Under the pieces are notes generated by a model. It was not told the DNA's origin, did no database searches, and saw only the letters and a program-made list of their open reading frames with translations. Positions 1 through 7,461 of a stretch of 64,000 nucleotides of DNA are shown one piece after another. Source of the stretch: Streptomyces iranensis (GTDB lineage Bacteria; Actinomycetota; Actinomycetes; Streptomycetales; Streptomycetaceae); NCBI RefSeq assembly GCF_017874715.1, contig NZ_JAGGLR010000008.1, positions 362,844 through 426,843 on the forward strand. Direction: 5' to 3'. Within the stretch, counting starts at the first letter, position 1, and every line of letters starts with the position of its first letter. The translations under genes and the position numbers were made by a program.

Positions 1-139
1 CCCAGGAGCCCGGGGCGCACAGGGCCCCGGCCAGCGCGCTCAGGTTGTTGGCCACCGCCGGGATCTGCTCCAGGTGGGCATAGCTGCTGGTGCCGATGAG
101 CACCGCGCGGCTGGTGGCCGGGTCGGGCAGAACGGCCAC
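1..139 (-). CDS. caspase-like protein, EACC1-associated type (5' part only)
   Basis: Only the first 46 or so codons are in the window; the gene continues off the left edge. The GTG start lies 2 nt downstream of the TAG stop of the EACC1 gene, so the two are almost certainly cotranscribed. The visible N-terminus contains SRAVLIGTSSYAHLEQIP followed by AVANNLSALAGAL, the typical opening beta strand and first helix of the caspase-like peptidases found beside EACC1 proteins in Streptomyces. The catalytic His and Cys are outside the window, so protease identity rests on the N-terminal pattern and the partner gene. Confidence 0.6.
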   Translation of the reverse strand, partial: MAVLPDPATSRAVLIGTSSYAHLEQIPAVANNLSALAGALCAPGSW

Positions 140-141
140 GG

Positions 142-531
142 CTATCGCCCTTCCCCGCCGCCCTGATGGTCCGGTTCCTGTTCCGGTTCGGGGGCGGCCG
201 GGCGCTCCAGCGCGGCGATCAGCCGCCGCAGCTCCTCGTCGCCGCCGCTGTCGATGTCGACCGTAAGGTCGCCACGGCGCACGGTGATCCGCCGGCCGTG
301 CGGCCGCGTCTGCCGCCAGGTGGACAGCGCCAGCGCGAAGGAGGCCGCGCTCCAGGCGTTGTCGGTGATCAGCTGCAGCACATCGGTGAGCACGCCCATC
401 TGGCCCGGCGAGGGCTCGGCCTGGACCAGCTCCACCCGGGCGCCATGGCGCGCGCCCGGATCCCGTCCCAGCCAGTCGTGGAGCGAACGGAGCTCCGCCT
501 CCCCACCGGTCACCGCTACGTCGATCCGCAC
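142..531 (-). CDS. EACC1-family protein (effector-associated constant component)
   Basis: A 129-residue protein. I chose the GTG start at 531 because AAGGGGG lies just upstream; a longer reading only adds low-complexity sequence. The pattern (N-terminal IDVAVTGGEAELRSLHDWL, a central PSPGQMGVLTDVLQLI segment, then a hydrophobic helix and WRQTRP) matches the small EACC1 family described in NTP-dependent conflict systems, where it is thought to link an effector such as a caspase to a sensing component. The next gene starts 2 nt later and encodes a caspase-like N-terminus, which fits that pairing. The acidic Glu/Pro tail is low complexity. The molecular role of EACC1 is not established. Confidence 0.65.
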   Translation of the reverse strand: MRIDVAVTGGEAELRSLHDWLGRDPGARHGARVELVQAEPSPGQMGVLTDVLQLITDNAWSAASFALALSTWRQTRPHGRRITVRRGDLTVDIDSGGDEELRRLIAALERPAAPEPEQEPDHQGGGEGR

Positions 532-614
532 CAAGTCCCCCTTGTGACGACGGTCTCCTCGATTCTGTCCTACCCAGGGCCGTCCGCGCAGGACCAACGA
601 AGAGCAGGGACAAC

Positions 615-678
615 GGAGTACGGGCGCAGTGGAGTACGGGCGCAGTGGCGTACGGGCGCAGTGGAGTACGGGCGCGGC
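615..678. repeat. 16-bp tandem repeat, four units
   Basis: Four head-to-tail 16-bp units of GGAGTACGGGCGCAGT (unit 3 has GGCG at its start and unit 4 ends CGGC). They lie in the gap between the EACC1 operon start (531) and the end of the transporter gene (711). Each unit carries a GTAC. No gene is seen in 532-710. Confidence 0.85.
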
Positions 679-710
679 GGAGAACGAGGCACGCCCAACG
701 GAGTACGCGG

Positions 711-1589
711 TCAACCCGCGTGCAGCATCAGCCCGATGCCCGCCACCATCAGCCCCGCCGCCGCGATCCTCGGACCGCCGAACCCCTCCTTGAAGAACAG
801 CGCCCCGATCGCCGCGCCCACGATGATCGACGATTCGCGGAGTGCCGCGATCGGGGCGAGCTCGGCCCGGGTCTGGGCCCACAGCACCAGGCCGTAGGCG
901 GTGACCGACAGCAGCCCGCCGAGCAGCCCGCGCGCCGCGACCGGCCGCAGCTGCTGAAGGAGCGCACCGCGCCGGATCGCCAGGGCGCAGACGGGGATGG
1001 CGAAGCCCTCCAGGATCATCAGCCAGGCGATGTAGGCGGGTGGGCTGCCGGAGGCGCGCACCCCCAGACCGTCCACGACGGTGTACGCGGCGATGGACAG
1101 CCCGGTGGCGATGGCGGCCGTAAGGGCGAGCCACTGCGGTGCGCCCCCGCCGTTCCCCTCGCGCTCGGCGTGCCGCGCCCCCCTGATGCCCCACAGCGCC
1201 ACGCCCACCAGCCCCGCCGAGGCCAGCGCGATGCCCGCCGCCTGCCAGCGGTCCGGCCGCTCGCCGACGAAGACCGCGGCGGCCACGGTCACCACCAGCG
1301 GGGCGGTGCCGCGCGCGATGGGGTACATCTGGCCGAAGTCGCCCAGGTGGAACGAGCGCATGAGCAGCAGCTGATAGACCACATGGATGGCCGCGGAGGC
1401 CAGCAGATACGGCCAGGCGTCCGCCGCGGGCAGCGGGGCGAACGGCAGCAGCGCCAGCCCGCACAGCGCCCCGCCGCCGCCCACCAGGGTGAAGGCGAGC
1501 AGTTGGTCCCTGATGCCGTGCGCGATCGCGTTCCAACTGGCGTGGGTGACGGCGGCGATGAGGACGGCGGCCGCGACCAGCGGGGTCAT
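711..1589 (-). CDS. EamA/DMT-superfamily transporter
   Basis: A 292-residue integral membrane protein with about ten hydrophobic segments in two repeated halves, as in EamA (drug/metabolite transporter) proteins. Typical signatures are THASWNA near the start, MYPIARGTAPLVV in half 1 and ELAPIAALRESSIIVGA in half 2. The start at 1589 overlaps the stop of the upstream YbaK-like gene by 4 nt (ATGA), indicating translational coupling. The substrate cannot be told from sequence; exporters of amino acids or metabolites are common in the family. Confidence 0.85.
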   Translation of the reverse strand: MTPLVAAAVLIAAVTHASWNAIAHGIRDQLLAFTLVGGGGALCGLALLPFAPLPAADAWPYLLASAAIHVVYQLLLMRSFHLGDFGQMYPIARGTAPLVVTVAAAVFVGERPDRWQAAGIALASAGLVGVALWGIRGARHAEREGNGGGAPQWLALTAAIATGLSIAAYTVVDGLGVRASGSPPAYIAWLMILEGFAIPVCALAIRRGALLQQLRPVAARGLLGGLLSVTAYGLVLWAQTRAELAPIAALRESSIIVGAAIGALFFKEGFGGPRIAAAGLMVAGIGLMLHAG

Positions 1590-2080
1590 GCGGAACGCTC
1601 GCGCACGTCCGCCAGGGTGCCCGCGGCTTGCGCGATCAGGGTCTTGGGGTCGAGCGGGAAGACGGTGTGCGGATTGCCCGCCGCGGCCCATACGGTCTCG
1701 TGGTCCAGCAGCCGGCGGTCGGCGAGGACGCGGGTACGGGTGCGGTGGCCGAAGGGCGGCACCCCGCCGATGGCGTAGCCGGTGGTCTCCCGCACCAGCG
1801 CCGCGTCCGCCCGGCGGACGCTCCCGGCGCCCAGTTCATGCCGTACGAGCTCGACGTCGACCCGTGACGCCCCGTCCATCAGCACCACCACCGGCTGTCC
1901 GTCCGCCTCGAAGACCAGCGACTTGACGATCTGGCTCAGCTCACAGCCGATCGCCGCGGCGGCCTCGGCGGCGGTACGGGTGGCGTCGGGGAACCGGCGC
2001 ACCTCGACGTCCAGGCCGAGCTCGCGCAGGGCGTCGGCGAAGCGTGGGTGGGCGGCGGTGTCAGGGGTGGAGTCGGCCAT
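1586..2080 (-). CDS. YbaK/EbsC-family aminoacyl-tRNA deacylase-like protein
   Basis: A 164-residue single-domain protein with the YbaK/ProX fold signature: AAAAIGCELSQIVKSLVF near residue 40, VVVLMDGASRVD, and the glycine-rich TGYAIGGVPPFGH segment near residue 100. Family members hydrolyse mischarged aminoacyl-tRNAs in trans. It is the first gene of a two-gene unit with the EamA transporter (4-nt overlap). The specific tRNA substrate is unknown. Confidence 0.85.
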   Translation of the reverse strand: MADSTPDTAAHPRFADALRELGLDVEVRRFPDATRTAAEAAAAIGCELSQIVKSLVFEADGQPVVVLMDGASRVDVELVRHELGAGSVRRADAALVRETTGYAIGGVPPFGHRTRTRVLADRRLLDHETVWAAAGNPHTVFPLDPKTLIAQAAGTLADVRERSA

Positions 2081-2169
2081 GGAACGACGCTATCGACGCC
2101 CCCGCGCCCCCGCCATGACTTTTCCCGCCGGTGGCGTCCGGCCCCGCTGACCGGCCGGCCGAACGCGAA

Positions 2170-2206
2170 GGAGCCGGGCGGGCGCTCGACGCGCCCGCCC
2201 GGCTCC
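2170..2206 (-). terminator. hairpin terminator after the PBP gene
   Basis: A perfect 16-bp inverted repeat (GGAGCCGGGCGGGCGC and its complement) with a 5-nt loop, 30 nt beyond the stop of the leftward penicillin-binding protein gene. Confidence 0.8.
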
Positions 2207-2235
2207 TGTGCCGTCACGCCGGTGGAACGGCCGGC

Positions 2236-3879
2236 TCAGCCGCCCGCGCGCAGCAGAGCCGCCACGATCGGGCCCGCCGTGTCGCCTCCGTGGCCGCCCT
2301 CGGGGACCACACCGGCGGCCGCGACGTCGTCGCGGTACGCGCTGAACCAGCCGTTCGGCTTCTCCTGGTTGTCCACCTCGGCCGAGCCGGTCTTGGCGCC
2401 GAAGTCACCGCTCATCCCGGCCATCGCCTCGGCGGCGGTGCCCGAGGTGGCCGTCAGGTTCATCAGCTTCTTCAGCTGGTCATGGGTGCTGGACTTCATC
2501 GTCCTGCTCGCCTTGGCCAGCGTCCGGTCGTCCAGCGACGGCGAGACCAGGTACGGCTGGTGGAAGGTGCCGGTGGAGGCGGTGGCCGCGACCGACGCCA
2601 TGTTGAGCGGGTTCATCCGCACGCCGCCCTGGCCGATCAGCGAGGCGGCCTTGGAAGCCGCGGACTGCACCGGCACGGCGCCGTCGAAGGTGGGCACGCC
2701 GGCCTGCCAGTTGAGCCCGATGCCGAAGACGTCCCGGGCCTCCTTGCTCAGGTCGTCGTCCTTCAGCTTTCCCGCCTGGCTGATGAAGGCCGTGTTGCAG
2801 GAGCGGGCGAAGCTCTGCTCGAAGGTGCCGTTCTTGATCTCGAACTTCTTGTCGTTCTGGAACTTCCAGCCGCCGTAACTGAAGTACTTCGGGCACGGAT
2901 GCGGCTTGCCGTACGCCGCCAGACCCTTGTCCATCAGCGTCGTCGAGGTGATGATCTTCATCGTCGAGCCGGGTGCGTACGAGCCCTGGAAGGCGGTGTT
3001 GAAGCCGCTCGCGGGGGAGTTGGCCAGCGCGAGGATCTCACCGGTGCTCGGCTTGACCGCGACCACCGACGCCTTGGTGCGCTTGCTCACCTGCTGCTCG
3101 GCGGTGCGCTGGAGCGATGCGTCGATCGTGGTGCGGAGCGTGCCCGGGGTGCCCTTGGAGAGCACCTTGAGGGTCTTGTCGGGGGACTTGGAGCCCTTGG
3201 CGCGCTCGATCCAGGTCTCCACGCCCGCCTCGCCGCCCGCCTTCTTGCCGTACCGCTCGCGCAGCGCGGCCAGGACGGTCTTGAGGGTCGGGTGCTCGGA
3301 GGCGGTCAGCTCCTTGCCGTCGCGGTCCACCGCCTTGATCGGCGGTGCCTCGGACGCGCCGGTCTTGAGCGTGTCGCCCTCGGCGAGGTCGGGGTGGACC
3401 ACGGAGGGCTTCCAGTCGACGACCGGCTTGCCGGTCTTGGTGTCGCGGGTCACGGTCAGCGAGGATTCATACGTCCAGGGGACGCTCTCACCGCCGGAGG
3501 AGAGCTGGGCATTGACCGAGAACGGCACCTTGGCGCCGCTCGCCTGCCCCGCCTCCAGCGCCACCTTGGCCACCTCGGCCTTCTTGCGGTAGCCGCTCAG
3601 CGCCGTGGTGGCGGCGCCGCCGTCGTCCGTAAGGGCGGCGGCCTTCGCCGTCTCGCCCGCCGACCAGGCCGCCAGGAACGCGTGGGCGGTGGTCTTGACC
3701 TCGGCCGCGCTGGGCGGGCCGGTCTTCACCTTCTTGAGGGACGGCTTGTCGTCACCCGAGCCGGCGCTCGCACCGTCCTTCGGGCCGGCCGAATCGTCCT
3801 GGCCGCTGCCGCAACCGGCCACACCGACCATGGTGGCGAACACCGCACCGACGATCGCGGCTCTCGCGCCACTCCGCAT
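2236..3879 (-). CDS. penicillin-binding transpeptidase, lipoprotein type
   Basis: A 547-residue cell-wall transpeptidase. The N-terminus is a lipoprotein signal (VGVAGCGSG lipobox), so it is anchored outside the membrane. An NTF2-like domain follows (residues about 50-160), then a dimerisation region and the transpeptidase domain. The active-site motifs are visible: PGSTMKI (SxxK serine, about residue 306), SFARSCN (SxN, about 361) and AKTGS (KTG, about 494). These are the beta-lactam target motifs of class B PBPs. It is monocistronic, with a strong hairpin terminator downstream. Its place beside pmt matches Streptomyces chromosomal order. Confidence 0.93.
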   Translation of the reverse strand: MRSGARAAIVGAVFATMVGVAGCGSGQDDSAGPKDGASAGSGDDKPSLKKVKTGPPSAAEVKTTAHAFLAAWSAGETAKAAALTDDGGAATTALSGYRKKAEVAKVALEAGQASGAKVPFSVNAQLSSGGESVPWTYESSLTVTRDTKTGKPVVDWKPSVVHPDLAEGDTLKTGASEAPPIKAVDRDGKELTASEHPTLKTVLAALRERYGKKAGGEAGVETWIERAKGSKSPDKTLKVLSKGTPGTLRTTIDASLQRTAEQQVSKRTKASVVAVKPSTGEILALANSPASGFNTAFQGSYAPGSTMKIITSTTLMDKGLAAYGKPHPCPKYFSYGGWKFQNDKKFEIKNGTFEQSFARSCNTAFISQAGKLKDDDLSKEARDVFGIGLNWQAGVPTFDGAVPVQSAASKAASLIGQGGVRMNPLNMASVAATASTGTFHQPYLVSPSLDDRTLAKASRTMKSSTHDQLKKLMNLTATSGTAAEAMAGMSGDFGAKTGSAEVDNQEKPNGWFSAYRDDVAAAGVVPEGGHGGDTAGPIVAALLRAGG

Positions 3880-3964
3880 TTCAGAACCCCCACACTGTGT
3901 TCTCGGTTCCCCTCATCAGTCGATGAGGGCCGCGGTGCCCGGCACTCTACCGGCACCATGTGAC

Positions 3965-3999
3965 GCCCCCGCGCCCTCACAGTAGGGGGGCGCGGGGGC
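3965..3999 (-). terminator. native pmt terminator, now stranded with the fossil 3' end
   Basis: A 12-bp perfect inverted repeat (GCCCCCGCGCCC and complement) about 40 nt beyond the stop codon of the displaced pmt 3' end. It presumably ended pmt transcription before the element inserted. Confidence 0.75.
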
Positions 4000-4040
4000 T
4001 GTGGCCGGATCGATGCGGTGGGCCCGGGGCCGAGCCGGGG

Positions 4041-4129
4041 TCAGATCCAGGTATCGAGCCACATCCGGGCGCGCCAGGCGTCCATGGGCATCGTCTGGCC
4101 CGTGTACAGCGGGAAGAAGTAGATGAAGT
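4041..4129 (-). pseudogene. displaced native 3' end of pmt
   Basis: On the minus strand this encodes FIYFFPLYTGQTMPMDAW followed by RARMWLDTWI and a TGA stop, the last 28 codons of Pmt. It matches the end of the intact pmt gene (18544-18632) at 81 of 86 positions before the stop codon. All five differences are outside the 28-bp core, and four are synonymous (one Ala/Ser change). The rest of the gene is 14.5 kb away, so this is a gene fragment cut off by the integrating element. Confidence 0.93.
4102..4129. other. attachment core, left (att junction)
   Basis: A 28-bp sequence starting GTGTACAGCGGG and ending GTAGATGAAGT, identical to 18605-18632. To its left the pmt 3' codons continue; to its right the sequence becomes unrelated to pmt at once. 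This marks the left crossover segment. Confidence 0.9.
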
Positions 4130-4151
4130 CCCGATTCCCGGACGCTTGTCC

Positions 4152-4184
4152 AGCCTGACCAGGGGCTTTCCCTCTGGTCAGGCT
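4152..4184 (-). terminator. integrase terminator
   Basis: AGCCTGACCAG and its exact complement CTGGTCAGGCT flank an 11-nt loop that can add further GGG/CCC pairing. It lies directly after the int stop codon and about 20 bp inside the left core. Confidence 0.8.
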
Positions 4185-4188
4185 GTTC

Positions 4189-5454
4189 CTAGGAGCCCTG
4201 GGCCGTCTCTGGGCCGTCCAGCGGCCTACCGGAGGCCCGATAGAGGGTGTCGACTGCCCGGCGGGTACGACCCTCGCTGCTCGGCATCAGATGGGTGTAG
4301 ACACGCAGCGTGAACCCGGGATCACTGTGTCCGAGGTACGTGCTCAGGGCCCGGATGCTCTCGCCCGCGTCCAGCAGGACCGACGCGTAGAAATGCCTGA
4401 GCGCGTGCATGCCGTGCTCCCGCGCGGCCTGGTAGCGCTCCCCCTTCTCGGGTTGGGGGATGAAGCCAGCGGCGGCCAGAGCCGGTTTCCAGAGGTGATC
4501 ATCGAAGTGGCTCGACCGCACGGCGCGGCCAGCCTGACCGGTGAACAGCAACTCTTTCGTGACCATGGGTCCGTCCGGCGTGAGCCACGGAAGGGTCACC
4601 TTCACGGCGGGGAACCGCTCCAGGTGCTCCCGCAGAGCGGCGCCGACGACGGTGGGGAGAGGTACGTCACGGAGCTTGCCGCGCTTCGGCGGGGCGAAGA
4701 CGAACTTGCCCCGCACCCGCTTGAGCTGCTGCCGGACGGCAAGCCAGCCGCCGTCAAAGTCCACGTTGTCGATGGGCAGGCCGAATACCTCCCCCTGTCG
4801 CAGGCCGCACCCCCCGCCCACGTCGACCATCGCGCGGTACCGCTCCGGCAGAGCCGCCCGGACGGCAAAGACCTGCTCTGGCGTCCAGGGGACCACCTTG
4901 GGCGGGCTTCCTTGGGGCCCTCTGACCGACTTGACCAGGCAGGGGTTCCGAGGCATCAGGCCGTCGTCCACAGCCGCACTGAGGACGGCTGAGACGATCC
5001 CGAAGATGATCCGCCGGTACGACGCTGCCGGTACAGCGCTCTCCAACTCGCTCAGCCAGGTACGAATGTGTCCGGGCTGGAACGACGCCAGGGGGCGCGT
5101 TCCGATGTACGGGAAGGCATGCAGGCGCAGACGTCGTTCCGCCGAATCCTGGCTGTTGATGTCCGTGGTATGCGTCGAAAGCCACTGTTCCCCGTACTGC
5201 TGGAACGTCATGCGTGCGGCTCGCGGGTCGATGTACTGGCCGCGCGACATGTCGGCGGCGATCTGCACGAGCCACTGTTCCGCCAGACGCTTCTGCTTGT
5301 CCGGGAATGACTTGCTCTTCTCGGTGCCGTCCGGACCGACGTAGCGGGCGCGGTAGCGCATGCCGGCGCCGTAACGGTCGGTCTTGACCCTGACGGTCCT
5401 GCCGTTGGCGTCGGTCTCGGCCTTGTACCAACGGTCTTGGATGTGGCCTGCCAT
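4189..5454 (-). CDS. int: tyrosine-recombinase integrase
   Basis: A 421-residue site-specific recombinase that would integrate and excise the element. An N-terminal arm-binding region (residues 1-75) is followed by a core-binding SAM-like domain (about 80-165) and the catalytic domain. Catalytic residues visible are Arg in CGLRQGE (about 218), HALRH (His 350, Arg 353), LGHSD (His 376) and Tyr 386 in RVYTHL. The ATG at 5454 has AAGGGA upstream. The gene lies next to the left att core and follows xis by 93 bp, the usual AICE order. Its target here is a protein-coding gene, not a tRNA. Confidence 0.95.
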   Translation of the reverse strand: MAGHIQDRWYKAETDANGRTVRVKTDRYGAGMRYRARYVGPDGTEKSKSFPDKQKRLAEQWLVQIAADMSRGQYIDPRAARMTFQQYGEQWLSTHTTDINSQDSAERRLRLHAFPYIGTRPLASFQPGHIRTWLSELESAVPAASYRRIIFGIVSAVLSAAVDDGLMPRNPCLVKSVRGPQGSPPKVVPWTPEQVFAVRAALPERYRAMVDVGGGCGLRQGEVFGLPIDNVDFDGGWLAVRQQLKRVRGKFVFAPPKRGKLRDVPLPTVVGAALREHLERFPAVKVTLPWLTPDGPMVTKELLFTGQAGRAVRSSHFDDHLWKPALAAAGFIPQPEKGERYQAAREHGMHALRHFYASVLLDAGESIRALSTYLGHSDPGFTLRVYTHLMPSSEGRTRRAVDTLYRASGRPLDGPETAQGS

Positions 5455-5547
5455 TAGGCGTGGTCCCTTCGCGGGCAGATCAGAGCAGGGGCGAGGCCAT
5501 GTGGCCCTGCCCCTGCGGGTGGTGAATGCGCTCGTGGGTTGTCGCCG

Positions 5548-5775
5548 TCAGGCGGCGATGTCGTCGGCCATACGCTCAGCGGTCCAGCGCTGGACGGCGG
5601 CGGGGTCGTAGCGGACGTGCTTGCCGACACGGAATCCGGGTGGGCCGATGCGCTTCTTGCGCCAGGCGTAGACGGTCTCCTTGGGTACCTCGAACATCTC
5701 GGCGATGTCGTCGGGGGTCAGGTAGCGGTCCGGGAGCCCGGCCCCCAGCGCGGCTATGGCGGACGTCTCTGCCAT
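5548..5775 (-). CDS. xis: excisionase (MerR-type helix-turn-helix)
   Basis: A 75-residue DNA-binding protein with one winged HTH of the excisionase family: YLTPDDIAEMFEVPKETVYA then WRKKRIGPPGFRVGKHVRY. Such proteins bend att DNA and direct the integrase towards excision. It is immediately upstream of int on the same strand. The start at 5775 gives the usual length for AICE Xis proteins. Confidence 0.88.
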   Translation of the reverse strand: MAETSAIAALGAGLPDRYLTPDDIAEMFEVPKETVYAWRKKRIGPPGFRVGKHVRYDPAAVQRWTAERMADDIAA

Positions 5776-5824
5776 CTGGCGGTCTCCTCGACAGCGGTGG
5801 GGCTCGGGCCCCCTTCTCTGAGGG

Positions 5825-6027
5825 CCGCTACTTCCGCTACTGGCGCTACCGCCCTGGTCAGGGGCCTGTTTGAGGTAGCGGGAAGGGGTAGCGGTAGCGG
5901 ATGGGTAGCGGCGGGGTAGCGGGTCGCGATGCCGGTTCCCGCTACCCCGTTGTGGCTGGTCAGGCTGTGTTTTCGGTGCCGGGTAGCGGTGGTAGCGGAC
6001 TTTCCGGGGGTGGGGGGCAGTAGCGGG
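5825..6027. repeat. GGTAGCGG repeat cluster (candidate oriV or transfer locus)
   Basis: Seven exact GGTAGCGG octamers on the plus strand (5874, 5887, 5893, 5904, 5915, 5982, 5991), one exact inverse copy (5939-5946) and at least four degenerate copies (around 5825, 5834, 5844, 6019). Most fill the 184-bp noncoding gap between xis and the DUF3631 gene; the last few run into the 3' end of that gene. Clustered 8-mers beside replication genes are typical of iterons or TraB recognition sites. Confidence 0.75.
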
Positions 6028-7105
6028 CCCACGCGTCCCAGAGATCGGCGGCGTAGTAGCCCTTGAGGACGCTTCCGGCGGTCTTGATGTTGCGGGAGGT
6101 GATGGGCTCGTTGTCGGCCGTCATGTACTCCGCGAGCATCTTCGACAGGCGCCGGTTGTCGAACGGCTTGCCGTGGAGGTCCGCCCACGGGGCGTCATCG
6201 AGGGCGTTGAGCCGATCCAGGATGGCGACGGTGGGCAGGCGGTCAATGCCGACCATGACGTGGTCGCGCAGGTCGGCCAGCAGCCGAACGCCCAGGCTGC
6301 CCTTGTCGTTGGCCTTGGAGGCGGTCACCAGCGTCACGCATGCCTCTCGCGCCCGCTGGGGCCAGTTACCGCCGGCCGCGTCGGCGATGGCAAGCAGGGG
6401 TTCCCACACGTCGGCCGGGCGGTCGGTGACGCCATCAGGCATCTCCGGCCAGGCGCCCATGACGAACCCACGGGCGTGCTCGGCCCATTGGGCGAGCCGG
6501 TCACGGAGCTTGTGCCCCTCGGCTTCGTGGACGCGGGCCCGGAAGGCTTCCACGCGTTCGTTGCGCGCCCGCCGACGCATACGGATGACGATGGAGCGGG
6601 TCATGATGGTGTCCGGCAGGGAGCCGAGTCCGGCGACTGCGACCCCGCAGTATGAGGGGAATGCCTGCACGGTCTGGTTGCCGCCGTCGCCGATGCACCG
6701 GTACGTGACCCCGGTGCGGCGGTGACCAGCGTTCAGGAAGCCGCGCAGCTCTTCGTTGTCGCCTGCCTTGGGACCAAAGATCGTGTCGATTTCATCGAAC
6801 AGGATCGTGGGCCGTCCGCTGGGGTTGGACACGGAGCGGAACAGGGCAGCGGCGGATGCGTTGACGGCCGTCATGGGCTCGGGAACGAGGGTTTCCACGA
6901 TCTCCAGCGCCCGTGACTTCCCCGAGCCGGGTTCCGGGGACAGGAAGGCCAGACGCGGGGTGGAGTCGAAGCAGTCGAGCAGGTGAGCATGCGCGTCCCA
7001 CAGAGCCACGGCGACGTAGGCAGCTTCGTGGGGGAAGACGTTGAAGCGGCGGTGGAAGGCTTCCACCTCGTTGAGCAGGGCCGCGCCGTCGATGGTGGTG
7101 GTCAT
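5960..7105 (-). CDS. DUF3631-domain P-loop ATPase, replication associated
   Basis: A 381-residue ATPase with Walker A SPEPGSGKSRALEI (about residue 60) and Walker B ILFDEIDTIFG, followed by NAGHRRTGV and FPSYCGVAVAG, the DUF3631 pattern. In AICEs this protein accompanies a Prim-Pol protein and is thought to provide the helicase/initiator function for the excised circle. I chose ATG 7105 because it overlaps the stop of the upstream small gene by 4 nt (ATGA); a longer reading adds only an Arg/Pro-rich, unconserved-looking stretch. The GGTAGCGG repeats begin inside its 3' end. Confidence 0.85.
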   Translation of the reverse strand: MTTTIDGAALLNEVEAFHRRFNVFPHEAAYVAVALWDAHAHLLDCFDSTPRLAFLSPEPGSGKSRALEIVETLVPEPMTAVNASAAALFRSVSNPSGRPTILFDEIDTIFGPKAGDNEELRGFLNAGHRRTGVTYRCIGDGGNQTVQAFPSYCGVAVAGLGSLPDTIMTRSIVIRMRRRARNERVEAFRARVHEAEGHKLRDRLAQWAEHARGFVMGAWPEMPDGVTDRPADVWEPLLAIADAAGGNWPQRAREACVTLVTASKANDKGSLGVRLLADLRDHVMVGIDRLPTVAILDRLNALDDAPWADLHGKPFDNRRLSKMLAEYMTADNEPITSRNIKTAGSVLKGYYAADLWDAWARYCPPPPESPLPPLPGTENTA

Positions 7106-7461
7106 GCGGCGGACCGCCTTTCGGTCTCGGCAGGGGCGGGGGCGCGGTGGGGGCATTCGCCGACGCGTACGCGCGTGGTCAGCTCGATGACGGCCGCGCG
7201 ACCGCGGGCGCGTTCGTGGTGACCGCAGCGGCACAGCCAGTCAGCGACCGGCGGACGCAGCGCCATACGGACGTGGAGGCCCGGCATGATGCCGGTCACC
7301 GTGACCTGGTGCGGGTCAGAGCGAAGTGCAGAAGGGACGGCCTTGCGGCCGACGTTCCTCGGCGCGCTACGGCTGTCCGGGGCCGGGCCCGGTTCGGCGG
7401 GGCGTGGCTGGTCGGTGGTGTTGGGGATGCTCTTCAGGTGGGGGCGGCGGGGGGTGTTCAT
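7102..7461 (-). CDS. small protein with a Cys/His metal-binding pattern
   Basis: A 119-residue protein of unknown function, coupled by 4-nt overlaps to both neighbours (Prim-Pol upstream, DUF3631 downstream). The first half is Pro/Arg-rich and probably disordered. The second half has LCRCGHHERARGRAAVIELT and then GECPHR, a CxCxHH...CxxH spacing that could hold one zinc ion. Its position inside the replication block suggests an accessory role; this is inference. Confidence 0.7.
   Translation of the reverse strand: MNTPRRPHLKSIPNTTDQPRPAEPGPAPDSRSAPRNVGRKAVPSALRSDPHQVTVTGIMPGLHVRMALRPPVADWLCRCGHHERARGRAAVIELTTRVRVGECPHRAPAPAETERRSAA

Noticed and set aside
2131..3963. A 610-codon plus-strand frame over the PBP gene
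   Set aside because: Shadow of the PBP gene, which has all transpeptidase motifs; the frame has no recognisable domain.
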